Part shown: in pieces, positions 12,083 through 24,000 of the stretch
Layout of the letters: the number at the start of each line of letters is the position of its first letter
Numbering within the stretch: the stretch's first letter is position 1
Assembly (NCBI GenBank): GCA_020726505.1
Contig: JAHLEZ010000006.1
Coordinates: forward strand, 2,790,001-2,854,000
Direction of reading: 5' to 3'
DNA: 64,000 bases
Origin: Leptodontidium sp. MPI-SDFR-AT-0119
Taxonomy: Eukaryota > Ascomycota > Leotiomycetes > Helotiales > Leptodontidiaceae
Made by a program: the position numbers and the translations under genes
Notes under the pieces: model-generated
Told to the model about the DNA's origin: nothing
What the model saw: only the letters and a program-made list of their open reading frames with translations
Databases searched by the model: none

Positions 12083-13320
12083 TGTTATTTTTTATAAACG
12101 ACATTTTAGTCCTTTATTATAAGAACGATTTTACCTTAGCCGAAGCTGTGATTACTAGAATTTATTAAGTATATAAGCTTCGCGAGATAAAGACAGTAGA
12201 CTAGTTCTTTAGAGTTAGGATTATTAAGAATCGAGCACAGGGAACGATCTCTTTTATTTACGATATATATATCGAGAAAATCGCTAATAAATTCGGTCTA
12301 ACGACATTATTACTAAGGAGTACACTACTTCTAGGAGTCGAGCTCACTAAATATAAAGGCATTACTCCCTTTAGTCGAGTAAAGGAGTATTAAGAAAAGG
12401 TCGGATTAGTGCTCTACCCGGCAATCCTTATAAGACTTAATATTATATACGCAACTTTGCGATTATCTCACTTCTTAACAAATCCAAGCGAAGAGTATAT
12501 TAAGGCTATAAATTAGACTATTAAATACCTATAAAGCACTCGATACCTAGCTATTTAGTACTCAATAGAACAGCAAGAAATTCAGCTGTTTATTGCCTTA
12601 AATACCTCTTTTGCCGACGATATCGAGACTCGACGATTGTCTTAAGGCTTTACCGCTACTCTTTTCGGAGGTATTTTTAACTAGAAAGCTAATTTATAAG
12701 CTATAGTTATTACTTTAATTACTAAAATAGAGCTACTAGGAGTCGAAAGAACTGCCAAGGCAATAATAGCGCTTAAAAGGCTATTTATAAAGATCCTTTT
12801 TGACTTAAGAGAAGTTTAGAAAATCCACTATAATAATAAGTAAATAATTCGACTAATTATAAGCGAAGGCGAGCGAATTATAACAAAGCTACGCCACGTT
12901 AATATTTAAAATATATGGCTTTATTAAGAGTACTTTAAGGGTACTTTTGAGATCACTTATTTATTTACGACAGAGATGCCGGCTAATAGACTTATAAAGA
13001 ACCTTACTCGTTAATAATTCGATTATTTTCGAGCTCTCTTAAACCTTAAGGACATTAGAGCGCAGATCTCTATTACTCTATAGCTCTCTTAACCTTTCTT
13101 TATAAATCTTCCTTTAATTTAACTTACATTCTTTTAAATTATATATCTCCTTTGTTTCTTATATTTTTTATTACTTATTTCGAGTATATCACAAGAGTTA
13201 TAATACTTACTTTAAGTTTCATTTATTAAAGTAGTGTCATTAGGGTGGCTAGCTTTTAAAATCCGCCCTCTATTACTATTAAGGCTATTTCTAGGAATCT
13301 GAACCTCTTAAAGTAAATAT

Positions 13321-13439
13321 AAGGGGTAACTTAGTTATTTAGGGGTTCTTAAGCCCCGCCTTACACAAAAACAGCGCAACGTAACGTAAGCTCGCAAATA
13401 CAAGGGGTAACTTAATAGTATAGGGGTTCTTAAGCCCCG
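13321..13439. repeat. Two direct copies of a GGGGTTCTTAAGCCCC hairpin unit
   Basis: AAGGGGTAACTTA, a 6-7 base spacer and AGGGGTTCTTAAGCCCCG occur at 13,321-13,358 and again at 13,402-13,439. Each contains GGGG...CCCC able to pair. They lie between the end of Copia A pol and its antisense ORF. A role in RNA structure or transcript ends is possible but unproven. Confidence 0.6.
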
Positions 13440-13573
13440 GAAGTACACTACCACCGCTTATAAGCGCCTATCCTCCTTTAGCTCTAGAGCTGTCTAGAGA
13501 GTAGCCTAATATTAATTAAGGAACTTTTAAGGTCAGCGAGCTTAATAAAAGGGTTTTTGTAATTACTTACGCT

Positions 13574-14237
13574 TTAAGGCTCGTCCGCCTTAATCGCCTT
13601 AATAAGACAAGTGGCGAAGGGAGCCACCCTAGTAAAGCAAGGGACACATTTATGCCCGAAAGAGTATTAAAAGTATTAAGTACCGCGCCTAGTAATATTC
13701 TCCTAGTAAACGCTAGGCAACGAATTATCTTTGCCCTTCTTACTACTAAGGGCTAAACAAGCGTAGTGCTAGTAAGGCACCGCGCGGCGCGCGCCGGTAA
13801 TAAGAACCGGCTTCTTTTTCTTAATCTCGGCGGCCTTACTAAAAGAGTTAGTAGAGCTAGCGGGGGAGGAGAGCGTAGTAGGGGCCGTAAAGGGCTCTCC
13901 CTAGCCTCCGGCGAAGGAGGAACTTAACTCCGTAAAGGGAGTAAGTAAACTCTAACCTTAAAGGGAGGGAATTCCTAGGGAAGAGGGAAGGGGGGGGATC
14001 TAATTTAAAATATCGTCTAAAGTGTACTCTTAAATGTCCGCGAGTACACTAACTACGGCGGAGCGCTCGAAGGCGGCGGCAAGGGAGGAGAGGCTAGTAA
14101 GGACACGAGCCGGAATAGTGCTAGCGTTAGAAGAGATTTGTTTATTATAGTTAGCCCTTATAAATTTAGTCTCACAATCAGCCAGCTAAATGCCGACTCT
14201 TCGACTTCGATCACTGTACTAAGGGAACACTACTTAA
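13574..14237 (-). pseudogene. Antisense accessory ORF of Copia A with six-cysteine module
   Basis: Lies between Copia A RNase H and the 3' LTR, on the strand opposite pol. The C-terminal part reads AVP(C)-x2-(C)-x-C, then LPSV(C), then GT-x-(C)F-x-(C)SFGHKCVPC; brackets mark Tyr codons one RIP step from Cys. Spacing is C-x2-C-x18-C-x10-C-x2-C-x5-C, with an additional C-x2-C at the end. The upstream part is Ser/Thr/Pro-rich, and a run of eight or more C (about 13,991-13,998) coincides with a frame change. The start is not determined. Function unknown; zinc-binding is inferred from spacing. Confidence 0.55.
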
Positions 14238-14245
14238 CTTACAGA

Positions 14246-14312
14246 AGACATTATTATTGTTATTATTATTAAAGTTAAAGTTAAAGTTGACGTTAAAGTT
14301 ATTATTATTAAA
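14246..14312. repeat. ATT and TTAAAG microsatellite beside Copia A 3' LTR
   Basis: TTATTATTGTTATTATTATT is followed by AAAGTTAAAGTTAAAGTTGA and more ATT units. It separates the antisense ORF from the polypurine tract. Confidence 0.8.
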
Positions 14313-14407
14313 GGAAAATTTGTAAATAAAAACAAACTCTTATACTACTAAATGTTATTTTCCCGTCTTCTTTTGGCCTAGCGTGGTCGCTTCACAACTA
14401 GGGGGTG

Positions 14408-14623
14408 TGTCACAGTACATAGTTAGCGGCACCTCTTACGCGAGCCTACTAAACGGCTAAGTGTACTTCCTATATACCCACAACTAGCTAAACTTACCTA
14501 CTTTACTTATATAGCTAGCTTTCCCCCTTTTAACGAGAGGACAAAGCACTTCTCAATTAATCTTTTGCTCCCTACTACTTTACTAATTCTCACTTCTCTA
14601 CCCCTTTAGTATTCTACGTGATA
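14408..14623 (+). repeat. 3' LTR of Copia A
   Basis: 216 bp, pairs with 6,666-6,880. The upstream AACTAGGGGGTG is a plausible polypurine tract. The right edge is followed by ATAAG, the target duplication, and then by the Copia B RT frame. Confidence 0.85.
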
Positions 14624-14628
14624 ATAAG

Positions 14629-17600
14629 GCTCTTTTATAAGTGGCTCTAAACTAAGGCTTTTAAGTGTGGCTAAGAAGTCGCTATACTATAGGGCTAAGG
14701 AGTCGCGTAGGCTATATAGGGCTTTATCGATCTCTATAACTATGCCGGGCTACTTAAAACCGTTAGGAAGGTAATAGTAGACGGGTGTACTTCGTTCGTC
14801 TTGTTTTATATTAATAAAAGCGTTCACGACGTCGTATTACTTAACTTCTAAGTTAAATTAAGCTACTAGGGCCATCGTAACACGAAAAGACCTCGCCGTT
14901 AGTGTAGAGGCGTACGTAGAGAATATAGTAGTATCTTCTTGTAGGTTACCCTTAGTAATAATACGCGATTTAGTGTATATAAACTATTTAATTAAGTTAA
15001 CTTTGTAAGTAAACACTTATTTTAGTAATATAAGCGTCGTTTTAGTGTCTGCCCTAAGTATAATATATTAGTATTTCTTAGCTTAGAGGTTCTCTATTTC
15101 CTTGCGTGCGTCCTCTCAGAAGCGTTCTCTTCACAGGTACTAGTCTAGGTTTTACTAGTACTTTAGTGCTATTAGAAGCTTTATCTAATGTAGTTGTGTT
15201 GTTTTAGAGCTTATAGTTTCTTGTACTTTAATTGTTTCGCTACTAACTATAGTTATAAAGATAGTATATATAATTTTATAGTCTTTATTATCTTCTCGCG
15301 TCACGTCTTTATTCTAAAACGTCGTAATAAAAGATGCGATTTGTGTATAATTCTTGTCTTTTTAATTTATAAATTTGGCGCTTAAGAGCTCCCTTGTCGT
15401 GTAAGAGTATACTCCCGGCCTAATCTTTAACTGTTTATTCAACTGTATTATCTCTCTAGCTCGCCTTTTCCACTGAGCTCGAGTGACAGGGTATAGTTGA
15501 TTTTAGTTAAGTGCTTATAATACTTTGTCTAAGGTTTCTTAAGACATAGTTTCTTTTAACAGGAGTTGTGTTATTATCTTTAATAGTGTGTTTTCTAAGA
15601 GTAATTATTATTTTTCCTTTAGCTCGTCGTCGTAATCCTCCTTAGACAAAGTGTTTTTGTGTTATAATACACTTCCTAGACTTATACTAGTTGCTTTAGG
15701 TTAGTTTAGTAATTGACTCTAGTTGTCTCGTGCTTTATTTTAAATTATAATTTGAGGTATTAATTTGCGCGCACCCTTAATTTAGCGTAGTTGTTTCGCA
15801 CTTAGAGTACCCCTCTTAGGCTTGATATATTCGTTTCGTTATGTTTGGCTTCGAGTCTGTCTTAGTGTACTTAGGCTTTTTGTTGTTATTAGAATTACTA
15901 TGTCGTCTTTGTTAAGTTATATGTCGTTCTCTGACGTGTTAATTCGTGAATTTAATAGTACTATCTCATTCTAGTGCTCTTATAAAATAGGCAGTCCCGC
16001 CTTAGCAATTACGTATAAGACTACCTCTGTAAAAACTTCGTCGACTTTTATTAAGTTAGATAATAGCCTGTCTAATTCAGTACTGTTTTTCGCCTTCGTA
16101 TACTTGTCCCTTATATATTCGATGGCTAACTCGGCGTCTTAAGTGGCCTTAGGCTTTATAAGCATATTAACGACTTATTTAAGTATCGGCAGTAGTTAGC
16201 CGATTACTACTTACTTACTATAAAACTATACCTTATTAAAAACAACGTTTTAGGTACGTATTATACGCTTTAATAAGGGTATCTAGATCTTATATATATT
16301 AGTTATATAATAGCTAACTAAGTAACCGATATGCCCCCTTAAGTTAACCTTAAAGCCTCTCTTGTTACGGAGAGCTTGTCGGTCTTTAATTATCGCGTAA
16401 ACTTTGGCGTTATACGCAAAAGTATTACTTTAGTCAAGTCTTAAATTAACTAGTAACCTCTTTACTATATATAAATTATATTACCGAAAATACTGCCTAA
16501 ACTATACTTCTAGGACTTCGTTTAGCGACCGTATAGCTCTCTTAGCCAATAGCGACATATTATATAAGTATATAGCCGTTAAAACAGCTTCTAGCTATAA
16601 CTTAAATGGCAGATTAGCGCCTGTTATTATTTTTAGGGCCTTAGTAATTAGCTCTCTACTAGCTCTCTCAGCACCTCTATTTAGCTTATGCGTGTACACA
16701 GGGGTCGGCTCTAGCTCTATGCCAAGGTCTAGCGCCTATTAGTCGTACTTGGTCTAATACTGTGTATTAATTACAGACGTGTCGTTGTTAGACTTAACTT
16801 TATATATGGCTAAACTATATTAGCGTCTAGTCCATGCCTCAAATGCTTCAAGTACTCTTATAATTAACTCGTTGGCTTTGCTCGTGAGTGTAAATGCGAA
16901 AAGCTTTCTATTGTATTCGTCCTTAATTAACAATAGCTAGTATATGCCATTGTAGCCTATAAGGTAGTCAAATAAGTCTTATGCGACTCTAAAGAAAGGT
17001 CTCGGGGACTTATTATCTAATTCTTTGCGCGATAGTCGTTAATTTAAGTGTGTTACAGTATAACTTTCGTATTATATACTAGTGATTCTATTAATTTAGA
17101 CATTATAAGTATACTTTACAAGAGCTTCTAGGGCTATTTTACTGAGGTAACTAGCCCGTAAGTGCCACATTTGTGCTATGTCGCTCTAGGGTCGTAAGAA
17201 ACTGCGAGTTAATTAAAAGGTATACTTCTTAAGAGGGTGTAGTCGTCTACTGATTGTTAAGTATATTATTATAGTAAGAGATCTACGAGTCTTTATAAAT
17301 ACACGCAGTTGTGGAGAGCGCGAGTAGTTATTAACTGGCTTATATTCAAATACTATAAGGTTTTACTTGCGCTATAAGTTTTTTATTATATGGCTATCCT
17401 TAGTACTACTTACTCGTAAAGTCGTGTTAGCACTATTATACTACACCCCTAATTATATGAGGAGGCTCTCTAAGATGATATTGACGTTAAACCCCTCTAT
17501 AATAGTTACGTTATTTAACTTTAGATTCTGTGTGTTTAGTCCTTTAAAGTTATATAAAGCGTTCTCGAAGATACGTATACCCCTGCCAATAATAGCTAAG

Positions 17601-19190
17601 CTTAAGGTGCCTACGTTAACTGTGTCTCCCGTGGTACGTTTAAAACTACCGGGGACGAGTTTATTAATACTATTGACTAAGTAAGTAATACTATAGTTGT
17701 TAACAAGAGTGCTATCTGACAAAGGGTGGCGTTAGAACTCTATAGTAGCGTAAATGCCAGGGCCTAAAGCGCTGTCTCAGAGTATGTCGTCGAGGAGGTT
17801 TAGATTGATTATAGCTACATTAATACTCCTTGTCCCTTTCCACGTAACTTTACCTTTGTCTTTGTTTCCTGTAAGTGTAGCGGCATCGGCCGTTTTAGCG
17901 TTAGTAATAAGTTTAGAGGTGCTAGTGCTGTTGGCTCTAGTGATTTTGGCTACTACAATATACTTCTAACCTTCTTTAGCTATGGCGGCCTTAAGCTCCT
18001 TAAAGTCTATAGTCTCTAACTTCTTACGGGTTACAGTTACCTCGTTAGCGTTTAGTATATACTTTATACCTTTAATAGTCGTTTCGTTAATTATATAACG
18101 TAGTCTCTAGTACTTAAGCGGCTCAAAAAAGTGCTTACTGTTTATGCCGCATAAGTATAAGTTACCTTAGCCGCGAGAGCGAGATTTATTAAAGCTTGCG
18201 CCCGACGTATTATTGTCTATTCTTCTAAGGGTTAAGTATTAACTACTACCCCCTCCTTGACGCTTAGGCTTCTTAAATATAGTGTGCTCTTAGTCTATGC
18301 CAGGGAGTACTTAAATGTAGTTATTAAGAGTAAAACTATATTCTTTTTTAAGTTAGTCGTCGCGTATAATTATACTAAGGATAAGGTTTGCCTAGTTAAG
18401 GTATATGTGAGCTCCTATAGCACGTAGCCACTTCTTTAGAGCCATAGTGCCCTTAACGTCAGGGATGTCGTACGCTTTAGTATTCTTATAAGCCTTCAAG
18501 AAGTCCTTCATTTACTAATTAACGTTGACTTTTCCTTTATATGCCTCCCTTAAAACCTTTTCGTATTCCGTGACTATTATAGTAAGGACCGACGATTCTA
18601 ATAGTACTATGTTGCGCTAAAGTGTACTAACTAGCTTTTGTATACTTAGTTCGCTCTTGCCCTTTAGCTCTTTAATCGCAAAGTCTAAAAGTAAATCGTC
18701 CACCGTTTTAGAGAGCCAGTTATATAAAGCTATGTATTTGTTGTTTTAGCTCGTCTATTTAGCAAGTGTATACTAGTACTCCTTAGCTTATGTTATATAA
18801 ATCTATTGTATCTTTATAATTATCGGGTAGGGAGGTGGACTAGCTTCTTCTAGACTTGTCCCTTTCATTTGAGTATCTGTCGATAGCCCTAGGGTTAGTG
18901 TAGCCCACGTATTGTCAGTCGACTTAAGTGTTAAAAACGGTTGTGGGTTTGTTACTTTCTAGGCTATAATATTAGCGTAATACTAACTTAACTAAGTCTT
19001 TGTAACTTCTTTCGCGGTGCTTTCGAGCGTTGGAGCCTTTAGTCGGAGGTTTGGAATATGGCCTGTCGTAGGAGCGCTAGGGTTTATTATGTCTAGTGTA
19101 CTTATAAAGCTAATATAGAAATTCAAGCGTAAGTGCTATGTCGCCTAATCCTTTTACGCCTTTAAATTACAGTCCGTAGGTAGCCTTAGA
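14629..19190 (-). pseudogene. Copia B gag, protease, integrase and RT N-terminal half
   Basis: From high to low coordinates on the minus strand: gag from an ATG at about 19,188 to 17,960; protease around 17,450-17,725, with DSTLVNNYSITYLV and the longest clean frame of the element (89 codons); integrase about 17,150-15,900, with FRVA-x-DLFDYLIGYNG, a second Asp in KSNNDTSVI and a Glu in NRGAERASRE; and RT N-terminal half about 15,150-14,629 (YYYLPNGFK, ALYSLRDSLALQYSDF). The frame stops at the Copia A insertion and resumes at 6,660. Most stops are TAG/TAA at Gln or Trp sites. Confidence 0.8.
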
Positions 19191-19385
19191 AGTGACATTG
19201 TCGGTTTTGGGTATGTAAATGATGATTTCGAAGAGGTTTTAGTGATTTAAGGGTTGTTGACGGGCTTTTGAATACTGCTAGTACGTGTGAGAGGCAGCGG
19301 TGAGAAAGCCTTTGTATGCCTCTGTGGAGCCACGTCAGCGCGTACATGCGACTGGGAAGCTTTAATAGCTTACGGGGCTCATAAC
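19191..19385 (-). other. Copia B leader with initiator-Met half-tRNA primer-binding site
   Basis: Directly next to the 5' LTR, the plus strand reads GGGGCTCATAAC (19,374-19,385). This equals the anticodon stem-loop of initiator methionine tRNA (CAT anticodon in GGGCTCATAAC), so on the minus strand the site would bind a tRNA fragment cut in the anticodon loop, a priming mode known for Drosophila copia and related elements. The rest of the leader keeps normal composition with little RIP. Confidence 0.65.
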
Positions 19386-19585
19386 TGTCGTGCAAGAGCA
19401 CGCCTAGAGGCTCTACAGAGGCGAAATTGATATATTATTAAGGTATGCGCAGTACTGTAATTAATCGTTTTTTTTTTATCTACGTATAGTCTATTCAAGC
19501 TCCCTGAATATGGAGGTCGCGGGCGCTTTGGCTATAGTGCCTTTGATTGGGCTCGCTTAGCCGGCCTACCATAACCTACACGACA
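19386..19585 (-). repeat. 5' LTR of Copia B
   Basis: 200 bp, TGTCGTGCAAGAG to CTACACGACA, same family as 3,872-4,270 and 4,062-4,258, and intermediate between them in RIP damage. Flanking 5-mers are ATAAC (inside, primer site) and AATAT (outside). The outside does not match the left flank of the element. Confidence 0.85.
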
Positions 19586-19589
19586 AATA

Positions 19590-20570
19590 TATACCTCGCT
19601 TTTAATAGAGACAAGTTCGACGTCGAACCTCGAAAGGTCTTGTGGATTGCTTCGTTCTTGCGGGACACGACAGCCCACTGGATCAAACTAGCGGTGAGTG
19701 ACTACTTAATTAACTATATGCCCACTAGGAACTATTTCACAGTAATAGCCGAGAAAAGTAAGATTATCTTTAGAACTGTCGCCGGATTTACTACTACTAT
19801 TAAAGGGGTCTTCGGGGACCCTAATAAGACTAAATAAGCGGAGAAGCACTTACTCGGCATATACTAACGAGGGACTATCTACGAATACACAGCAGAGTTT
19901 AACCACTACGCCCTACGATTAGAATAGACTGACGGAGGGTTAAGAGCCTAGTACTATAAGGGCCTCAAAGACTATATTAAGGATGAGCTCTCTTGTATAT
20001 TAAAAATAACTACTCTAGACGGACTAATTAAAAACTCGATCGAAATCGACAACCACATCTAGGAGCGCTAGCGGGAACGTAAGGGGTATTTTGCGCTAAC
20101 CTAGTTCAGAAGACTATAATACCCTTAGTCGCAAGGAAAAAGGGCCTAGAATTACTTATAGAACTTTAATAATAAACGAAATTACTATGACTTAATAGAG
20201 ATAAATAAAGTAAAATAAAAGGGGACTAAGTAGACTAAGAAGTAAAAGTGACGAGAGAAAGGACTATATTATATTTATAGTAAAAGTGGACATCTCGCCT
20301 GAAATTACTCTTAGAAGAAATAAGAAGGAAGACTTAATTACTAGAAAACTAAGAGGGAACTTATATTAATAGAACAGAAAACAGAACATTGTAAAGTAAT
20401 AATACTAGAGCGTAAAGACACTGAGGAAGAATGAGTTAATAAGGTTTTCTTTAACGTTATAGACGACTTACGGATATAAGAAGTAGAAGCGCTAGGCCTA
20501 TAATAAGAAAGCTAAGTTAAGAGTGTTAATAGCGAGGAAAGTAACACCTTCAACGAGCTGCCGTACTTAG
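19590..20570 (+). pseudogene. Gypsy 1 gag relic
   Basis: The frame FNRDKFDVEPRKVLW, FLRDTTAHWIK and GVFGDPNKTK (19,606-19,834) is a typical fungal Gypsy gag (retrotrans_gag) segment and is open for nearly 100 codons. A following frame gives RLEQTDGG-like and YYKGLKDYIKDEL-like sequence (about 19,910-19,990) and a CCHC-like knuckle around 20,270-20,310 with Tyr in place of Cys. The apparent start at 19,547 lies inside the LTR and is not the native start. Later stretches are broken by TAG/TAA. Confidence 0.7.
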
Positions 20571-21099
20571 GAGAAAATTGGACTATTTGCAGCCACTATA
20601 GTAAATAACGAATTTAGATATATATTAATACGAAACTAGATTTCGTAGAAAAACACCGCACGTTAAACTCTCTAGCCCGAGGACTATTATACGTTATGAC
20701 TTATTGTGATAAGTCGATTATAGTCTTTTAAGAAAACACAAGATGGGAATAAGAGTGCCTTAGGCGTTATAAGGTAAAACTAGAATTTAAGCTAGAGTCT
20801 CTAAAGGAATACGGGCAATTAGATGACTATTTACGAGTAAAGGAAACATGGTCGGTTATTTATACTATAAGAGGAGAACGTTACTAATAATAGAGACAAT
20901 CTGCCTTCGAGCTAAAACGTTATTAATTAATGAGACTAGACGAGATCTAGGGACACACTAGCCTCTAAGAAGGAATACTGTATACTTTCGTTAGTTATAA
21001 TAATAGATTACGAAAATAGTTAGACAAGACTATAAGAATAATCGTTAAAGAACAAAGATATATTTAAAATATACCGTCACCTTGCCCGGAATTAGTAGT

Positions 21100-24000
21100 A
21101 ACTAGGGAGAACGATTAGCTAATTATATTAGTTATAGTGGCTAGTATTAAGACAAAGGTATTAGTGGATTTAGGAGTTATAAGACACTTTATAAACCTTA
21201 GCTTTATTAAGAAGTATAATATCTTTACCTTACGCTATTACCGCCCTTACCGCCTGAATTTGTTAGACAGTAAGGAGGCTAGTTAAGACAGTTAGGTCCG
21301 AGAAAAGACTTAGGGGATAGTAATAGTTATATAAAACTACGAAGAAACTATTTACTTTGATCTTGTTAATATTAAAAGACATAATATAGTATTAACAACT
21401 TAGTGATTAAATAACTATAACCTTAATATAAATTAAGAAACTAAGGAGGTTAGGTTTAACGACTATTAATAGTGACACAATTGACTAACTAATACAAGGG
21501 AGGCTAGTGCCGCCTCTATAATAATAACGCCGATAGACTTTAATTAGACGAGTTAAATACTTAGTTAAAAGGAATTTATAGGTTATCTTAGTTAAATAAA
21601 TAATATACGGGACTAACTACTTGCACTATATAAAAAGTTCGCGGAAATCTTCGAGGGTCCGTAGGATATAAGGGCTCTACTTGAGTATTAGTCTTAAGAT
21701 TATGAAATTAACTTTAAAGATAGATTTGTGCCTATTATAAAGAAACTTCGTTATTATAATTACGTAATTACAAGGACACTTAAGGAATACTAGGAGTTAA
21801 AAGTATGTTACGGCTGGCCAGAGGTTGATACGGCGAGTTGACTTAAGCTTTATATTTAGACCTAAGGCTATGCTTAAAATCGAGAAGAAAAGACAAGGAG
21901 GAAAGGAGAGCTCTCCGTAAGGGGGAGCTCGAGTATAAATACATGAACGGCCCTCCTAATAGGGCCTAGCGTAGTCGAGTGCCATTCACGTCAATATATC
22001 GCAGGCTCGCCTCCTAGTCTTCCCTATTGGGCTTAGCGCCGTCGCATAGCCAGCGATGCTACGAGCCTATGTCGGTTAGAATACGAGGCGCATCGTAGGT
22101 CGTAATAAAGTAAAGAAAGGATAGATTCGGAAGTCTAAATTACTATATACTATTAATATACTAGTCACTAAGAAGTAAAGAGACTTTAAGGGGAGACCTT
22201 ATAATAACTACTATATAATTAATAACGGAATTATACGGGATATTTATCCTTTACTTAACGTATAGTACTTACAAGACAAGTTAACTAAGGCAAAAGTATA
22301 TACTAAACTAGACTAGTATAATATATTTAATTTAATTTAAATTAAGGAAGGACACAAGTAGAAAACTGCCTTCGTGCTACCTTTAGGCCTATAGGAGTAC
22401 ACAGTGATGTTATTTAGGCTTACGAACGTACCCGCTATATATTAGAGGCAGAATAATAAGATCCTCCGGGATTTTATTAAGAAATTCGCTATATATTACT
22501 TAGACAACATACTAGTTTACTCGGAGACCCTCGAGGAACACTAAGGACACGTCATCGTAGTTATAGAAGCCCTACTTAAGGTAGATTTTAGACTAAAGCT
22601 GTCGAAATGTGAATTTTCAGTTAAGTACGTCACCTTCTTAGGCTATATTATACGCCCAAAATAAATAAGTATTAACCTAGAGAAAATTAGAGCTATAAAA
22701 GAGTAAGAGTCGCTAAGAAACGTTAAGGATATATAATTTTAATTAAGATTTACTAACTTTTACTAATAATTTATTTAAGGTTACTTTAAGATTATAGAAC
22801 CCCTTATTAACTTAACTAAGAAGGGCATCCCCTTTACTTAAGACGAGTGTTATAAGGAGGCGTTCTAGTGACTTAAAATAGAATTTATAAAAGAACTAAT
22901 ACTTTATAGTTTCGATAAAGAAAGGGAGAGTATTGTCGAAACTGACGCCTTAGACACTTGTACTAGCGCAGTACACTTGTAAAGGGACGACTAAGGACGA
23001 CTATATCTTGTAGCCTACTACTTAGAGAAGATGTCCTTAGCCGAGTAGAATTATAATATTTATAAGAAAGAACTTATAGTAATTATTAAAGCGCTTAAAT
23101 ACTAGAAGATCTACTTATAAGGAGCTAAGTTCTCTGTTATTATTTATACTGACTATATAAATCTCTAAACCTTTATAATTATTAAGGTCCTTGATAATCG
23201 AAGGTTAACTAAGTAGTCAGAGGAACTCGCCTCCTTTGACTTAGTTGTCAAGTATGTCTAAGGAAAGGATAACACTAGAGTAGACGCATTAAGTAGATTA
23301 CTTAAATATAAAAATAATAAGGTCTATAACGAGACCGCCTTATTAAAATAACTAGATAATAAGGACATAGTACTTAATATTTAAGAGGTCGCCGCTATTA
23401 AGTAAAATCTTAAGGGCCTTTAGTATAATACACTTAAATAAGCCTAAAAGAAAGATAAGCTATTATTAGACTAGACTAAGGAGCTAATTAGTAGGAATAT
23501 TATAAAGAATAGAATTATACGAGTTAATAGGAAAATCTAGCTTTTATTAAGCTTAGCAGAGGCGTACGTTAAGGAATAACACGGGCTTCCTGTGTATAGA
23601 CATTAAGGGGTACGAAGAACGTACTTAAGGATCTTAAGGGACTATTAAATAAAAGGGCTTCGTAATATAATTAAAAAGGTAGTCACTAACTGTGATGTTT
23701 ATATTAAGAATAAGCCTTCCCGGCACGCTCCTTATAAATAAATGATTATAGTACTTATATTACTAAAATCGTGGAGATTTATATCGTGGAACTTTATAAG
23801 GCCGTTATTACTATTAAAGGACTAAGTCACGGGGGTTAACTATAACATAATACTCGTTATTATAGAAAGACTTATTAAGTATATAATTCTAGTACTAGTC
23901 AAATCTACCTTTACGGCCGAAAACCTAGTATAAGTATACCTTAAGGAGGTAGTCTCTAAATATAGAGTACCTGAAGAAGTTATATTAGATAGAGATAAAT

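Larger units (their letters stand above)
7520..13100 (+). pseudogene. Copia A gag-pol polyprotein relic
   Basis: Read through RIP stops, the plus strand gives gag-like sequence (about 7,520-8,800, interrupted by the MITE-like insert), an aspartic-protease region (STLFDNYGIIYIINNKSLL, about 8,875-8,930), a GAG-pre-integrase and integrase region (about 9,350-10,350), RT (about 11,560-12,600; catalytic box degraded to FFINDILVLYY near 12,090) and RNase H (to about 13,090). The 152-bp tandem repeat lies within RT just before that box and shifts the frame. Many stops; certainly non-functional. Confidence 0.75.
6666..14623 (+). mobile_element. Copia A: complete (dead) Ty1/Copia element inserted in Copia B RT
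   Basis: LTRs of 215-216 bp (6,666-6,880 and 14,408-14,623) start TGTCAC and end CGTGATA (originally CGTGACA). The element is bounded by a perfect 5-bp target duplication, ATAAG at 6,661-6,665 and 14,624-14,628. The plus-strand interior gives gag, protease, integrase, RT and RNase H, then a region with an antisense Cys ORF and a G-rich polypurine tract (AACTAGGGGGTG) before the 3' LTR. It lies in opposite orientation to its host Copia B. It contains a MITE-like insertion (8,308-8,588) and a 152-bp tandem duplication (11,779-12,082). RIP stops throughout. Confidence 0.85.
3872..19585 (-). mobile_element. Copia B: Ty1/Copia LTR retrotransposon, minus strand, interrupted by Copia A and by a solo LTR
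   Basis: Both ends carry the same LTR of about 200 bp, beginning TGTCGTGCA and ending TGCACGACA. On the minus strand the order is 5' LTR (19,386-19,585), primer-binding site, leader, gag, protease, integrase, RT, RNase H, an accessory region, a G-rich polypurine tract and the 3' LTR (3,872-4,270). Two later insertions inflate it: Copia A at 6,666-14,623 and a solo LTR at 4,062-4,258. The bases flanking the two ends do not match (TAAAC left, AATAT right), and the flanks lie in different Gypsy parts (integrase left, gag right), so this locus was rearranged after insertion. Confidence 0.85.

Noticed and set aside
15194..15385. 63-codon plus-strand frame
   Set aside because: Antisense shadow of Copia B RT region; no motif.
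17367..17969. Two plus-strand frames of 105 and 71 codons
   Set aside because: Shadows of the Copia B protease/gag frame on the minus strand.
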